Under the pieces are notes generated by a model, which made no database searches, was not told the origin of the DNA, and was given only the letters and a program-made list of their open reading frames with translations. Both the position numbers and the translations under genes were made by a program. Shown piece by piece: positions 60,920 through 64,000 of a stretch of DNA of 64,000 nucleotides. Numbering within the stretch: position 1 is the stretch's first letter; each line of letters opens with the position of its first letter. Source of the stretch: Mesostigma viride (taxonomy: Eukaryota > Streptophyta > Mesostigmatophyceae > Mesostigmatales > Mesostigmataceae); contig RPFO01000022.1 in assembly GCA_009746045.1 (NCBI GenBank), positions 3,018,943 to 3,082,942 on the forward strand, given 5' to 3'.

Positions 60920-63516
60920 ATGGCAGACGCTGGGCCGTTTAGGCCACCTGGGCCGCCGCAGGTAGTGAGGGGAGGAGAGAGAAGAAATAGTGTGTTTTAT
61001 GGCACCGGGCTTGGCCGGAAGCCTTTGGCCCTCCCAGCCGGAATGCGATGCAAACCAATCTTTCCAGGTCCGAATGGAGCCTCCATTGTCGTTGGGAAAA
61101 CCAAGGCGACGGTAGAGATCGCTCCCGAGGAGGCGAAAAGGCTTAGGTCGAAGGAGACGCGGGCTGCTGCTCGGGTAGAGAGTGAGGGGGCGCCCGAACA
61201 TCCCGAGGTGATAGGGGCAGACGCGAACTACATCAAGGTCAGCATTAAGGTCATGGACGGGGAAGTGGGGGATGTGCCTTCGAATGGATGTGATGCGCCC
61301 CTCATTTCCTTGGTGCTGCTTTCCATTTTCGTAGCGCCACCTGCCAAGAGGGATTGGAAGGGCGCGGATGCCAATAGGAAGTGGAAACCCGAATGGGGGC
61401 TGCGTTTCCCATGGTTGCGCTATGACGAAGAGAAGGACGAAGCATACTGCGGCCCTTGCCGTGATGCCAAGGTCACCATCGGGCTGGGTAGGGGGACCAA
61501 GGTTTTCAAGATCGACACTTTCAAGACACACGTTGTGGCTGACTCTCACGTGGCCGCCATTGCGAAGGAGAAGAGCGAGTGCCTGCGGGTGTATTCAGGG
61601 GAGGAGAGGAGCACGCAGAGCCGGCAGAGGCAGACGGTCATGGGCGAGTTTGCCCCCCCCCTGGTCAGCTGAGCAAGTCCGACCGACTTAAGCTCAAGCA
61701 GTTCAAGGCGATGGCGTACACCCTGGCGAAGGGTAAGCCTATGACTGATTATGAGTCGCTGCCAACGCTCCTTTGCGAATACGAGGAGATGAGGGACGCG
61801 CTCCCCTCCCACCATTGGACTGACGGCTCAGGTTGGGAGATGGCGGAGGCGTTGGATGCCGTGTTGCTTGCTGACCTTAAGGCAAGGGTCGCCGCGGCTA
61901 GGTATGTCGCGGTCACCGTCGATGAGTCCAAGGCCAATGATAACGTAGAATTCATGTCGGTGGAGGTGGCTTTTGTGGAGGATGGAATAAAGCAGCAGGA
62001 GTTTGTCACGCTAAAAAAGGTGACTGCGGTGGACGCCCTCTCCCTGCACAACGAGCTGTGCATAGTAATGCGAGGCATGCTCGGAATCACGGACGATCAG
62101 CTCGTGGTGAAGCTGGTTGGCTTCGGGTCAGATGGGGCATCGGTGATGATGGGGCAGCGGAAGGGTGTCGGGAAGAAGCTCTTGATGAGCAATGCACCCT
62201 TCCTCGTGCCCATGCACTGCGCGCCGCACAAGCTCAGCCTGATAGCGAACGAGCTCAAGGGGAACTCCTTGTTTGCGCGGGTGGAGTCAATCCTCAAGTC
62301 AGCACACAACTGGGTGGCGCACTCAGCCATGAAGTCAGAGCAACTGAAGATGTGGCAGGGGATGCTGGGCACGGGTGGCCGGAAGCTGCAGCGCGTGTCC
62401 GACACACGCTGGCTTAGCGTGCAGGGGTGCCTCAACACGTTCCGCATTGAGTATCCTGCGATCGCCATGTGCTTGGCCACCTACCAACACAAGGAAGTGG
62501 AGCAAATGGCAGCAGCACAGGACTTGCTAGCCAACATGCTGGACATTGACACCCAGCTCGGGGTGGTCGTGTTCGCGCGCATGCTGGATGCCATGAATTT
62601 CTTGGTCAAGCAGTGCCAGCAGCAGGACCTGCAGCTCGACACCCTTGCCCATGCGATCGAGGACTGCAAGACAACAATCCGTGATGAGTATGTGGAAGGG
62701 CCCAAGGTGTTCACTGGGACCCTCTGGAAGGGGTTTATAGACTTGGATGCCGACACGTCACCCTTTCTCACCGACCGCGGCGAGGTTTTCCGCAACTGCC
62801 AGGAAATGGAACACCCGGTAACATGTCAAACGGTGCACGAGGCCTCGGGTTCTCGGGCTCGCTACGTTTCAGTGGCAAGTGTCACGGAGGAGGAGTTCAG
62901 ACTCCGCGTAATTGCTGCGCAGGAGCAGGCTACCGCTGCGGCCAAGGTGGTGCTGGACGACTTCGATATCCGATTCCCACCAAACGGTCTGCTCTCCGCG
63001 ATGTCCATTTTGCAGCCAGGCTGGTGGACTGAGAAGGAGCGCGACGTGGCCGAGGTGCAGAAACAAGTTCAGGTGCTCAAGCGCAAGTTTGCTGTGGGGG
63101 TCACCATGGTGAATGGGAAGAAGGTGGGCCCACTGATTTCCCCGTCCCTCCTGGATGACCAGCTCGACTCCTTTATGCTCATGATGAAGAGCAACAGCCA
63201 GGAGTACACGTCCGCAAGGGCGTTGTGGAAGGTTTTGTTGACCAACCCGCTCATGCACGAGTTTGTGGGGGCGTATCTGCAGCTGGCAGAGTTGATGCTG
63301 CTCCTCCCTCTTACCAGCGTGGAGAATGAGCGGAGGTTCAGCCACATGAATTTCATTAAGAGCGATATTCGCAACCGCCTTCTCGAGCGCCATCTGAACG
63401 TGGCGGTCCGCATCTTTGCATGCAGCTCTTCATACGAAGACATGCCGATCCAGGCGGCATATGCAGTGTGGTCTGCGGAGAAGGGCCGCCGCGCAACCGG
63501 CAGTGTTCTTACTTAA
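60920..63516 (+). CDS. hAT transposase (one frameshift)
   Basis: Cut-and-paste transposase. First frame 60920-61672: MADAGPFRPPGPPQ..., then a TTF-type zinc finger (WGLRFPWLRYDEEKDEAYCG, second Cys in PCRDAK, then FKTHVVADSH). A run of nine C at 61653-61661 appears one base short and shifts the frame; the rest continues to 63516. RNase H-like core: YVAVTVDESKAN (first Asp), VKLVGFGSDGASVMMG (second Asp), then HNWVAHSA and SDTRWLSVQGC. The C-terminal hAT dimerisation region reads ELMLLLPLTSVENERRFSHM and SDIRNRLLERHLNVAV. Otherwise intact, so a recent insertion or a homopolymer sequencing error. Resembles the ZNF862/C17orf113-type hAT group. Confidence 0.88.
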
Positions 63517-64000
63517 ATACATAATTGCTTATATGATTCCTTGCTGCTAGCTACTAAGTTTTCTTATTTTCTGTGCTTTCCGCGGAATCTCAAATTTTGG
63601 GCAGCTAGCGTTTTCAAGTTTGTTGCCCGGCCTTCTGACGACAACGTAATTGCTTACATTGTCCCCGCCATCGGCATGTAGTCAAGTGTGCAAGCTAGTC
63701 ATGGCTTCGCTTTTAGAGGGGCGTAATTATTAATGAACTTTAAATAAAATGATGAGGCCACCAATGAGCAATTGCGAATGAGCCATAATCCTTATTATTC
63801 GTTCATGACGGAATCACGGAAACTAGGAAGCCAAACATTACTAAGTCGGTCGTGAGAAGTAATACTGCGCCAATACAACAAATTAAGTAAGTTCAAAGCA
63901 CACAGTGCTTTTTTTTGAATTTATTCTCGCGTGACGTAGTGATTTCATAAATTTAGTACGGCCGCTTACTGAAGCTTATGAGCTGACTAACTTTCAGTTG
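63517..64000. other. 3' region of hAT element, no gene seen
   Basis: AT-rich non-coding sequence after the transposase stop. No terminal inverted repeat detected. The rest of COG6 is expected beyond the window. Confidence 0.5.

Larger units (their letters stand above)
60238..64000 (+). mobile_element. hAT-family DNA transposon (right end outside window)
   Basis: The left end is probably at 60238, where CAGCGTTTTTTTTAGTGGCG interrupts the last 76-bp repeat unit; hAT ends start CAGNG. Sub-terminal GTGGCGGTG motifs occur several times in both orientations (60260-60470), as is usual for transposase binding sites. The transposase ORF follows. No matching right end was found by 64000, so the right TIR and the 8-bp target duplication cannot be checked. 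Confidence 0.7.

Overview
The window is nuclear DNA of a eukaryote. Coding exons are split by large introns with GT-AG boundaries, microsatellites are extremely dense, and four or more classes of eukaryotic transposon are present. A short plant-type telomere repeat (TTTAGGG) is embedded in one intron. The two host genes, a K+ channel with a cyclic-nucleotide-binding-like domain and the Golgi tether subunit COG6, fit a green alga. A large-genome prasinophyte such as the Cymbomonas/Pyramimonas group is my guess; that assignment is inference only.

Layout. 1-11.5 kb: a Ty3/chromovirus-type LTR retrotransposon on the minus strand (LTR edge, leader ORF, viroplasmin-like ORF, gag, protease-RT-RNase H, integrase with chromodomain). 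It has extra decayed ORFs 3' of integrase and a second, indel-ridden copy of part of pol at the very left edge. 11.5-14.4 kb: remnants (CCHC gag, L1-ORF1-like C-terminus, a (TTAA)n-tailed LINE end). 15.26-47.47 kb, minus strand: one ~32 kb voltage-gated K+ channel gene that I could assemble from 15 exons in a consistent reading frame (about 953 codons; one 47-nt exon is less certain). Its introns carry a pogo-like TIR element with a HIRAN domain, a broken DIRS-like tyrosine-recombinase retrotransposon with a 2A-like motif, long inverted repeats, and kilobase minisatellites. 47.47-48.97 kb: divergent intergenic region. 48.97-59.63 kb and beyond the window, plus strand: the 5' third of COG6 (five exons). 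Its fourth intron contains a complete pair of LTRs around a protease-RT-RNase H element without visible integrase and with a 700-bp inverted gag duplication. 60.24-64 kb: a hAT transposon, probably inserted next to a COG6 intron minisatellite.

The most unusual signal is not a gene. In both host genes, almost every intron contains decaying or near-perfect tandem copies of the adjacent exon-intron junction (exon end plus splice donor, or splice acceptor plus exon start). In some introns these copies have grown into large minisatellites (76-bp x 8 after COG6 exon 5; 52-53 bp x ~9 after the channel IQ exon; a 2-kb 30-bp minisatellite made from the C-linker exon tail). This suggests that introns in this genome lengthen by repeated duplication of splice junctions, producing arrays of decoy splice sites.

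Limits: exon boundaries were inferred by eye from GT/AG, frame continuity and family conservation; no alignment or RNA evidence was available. Many transposon ORFs have frameshifts that could be real decay or assembly error.
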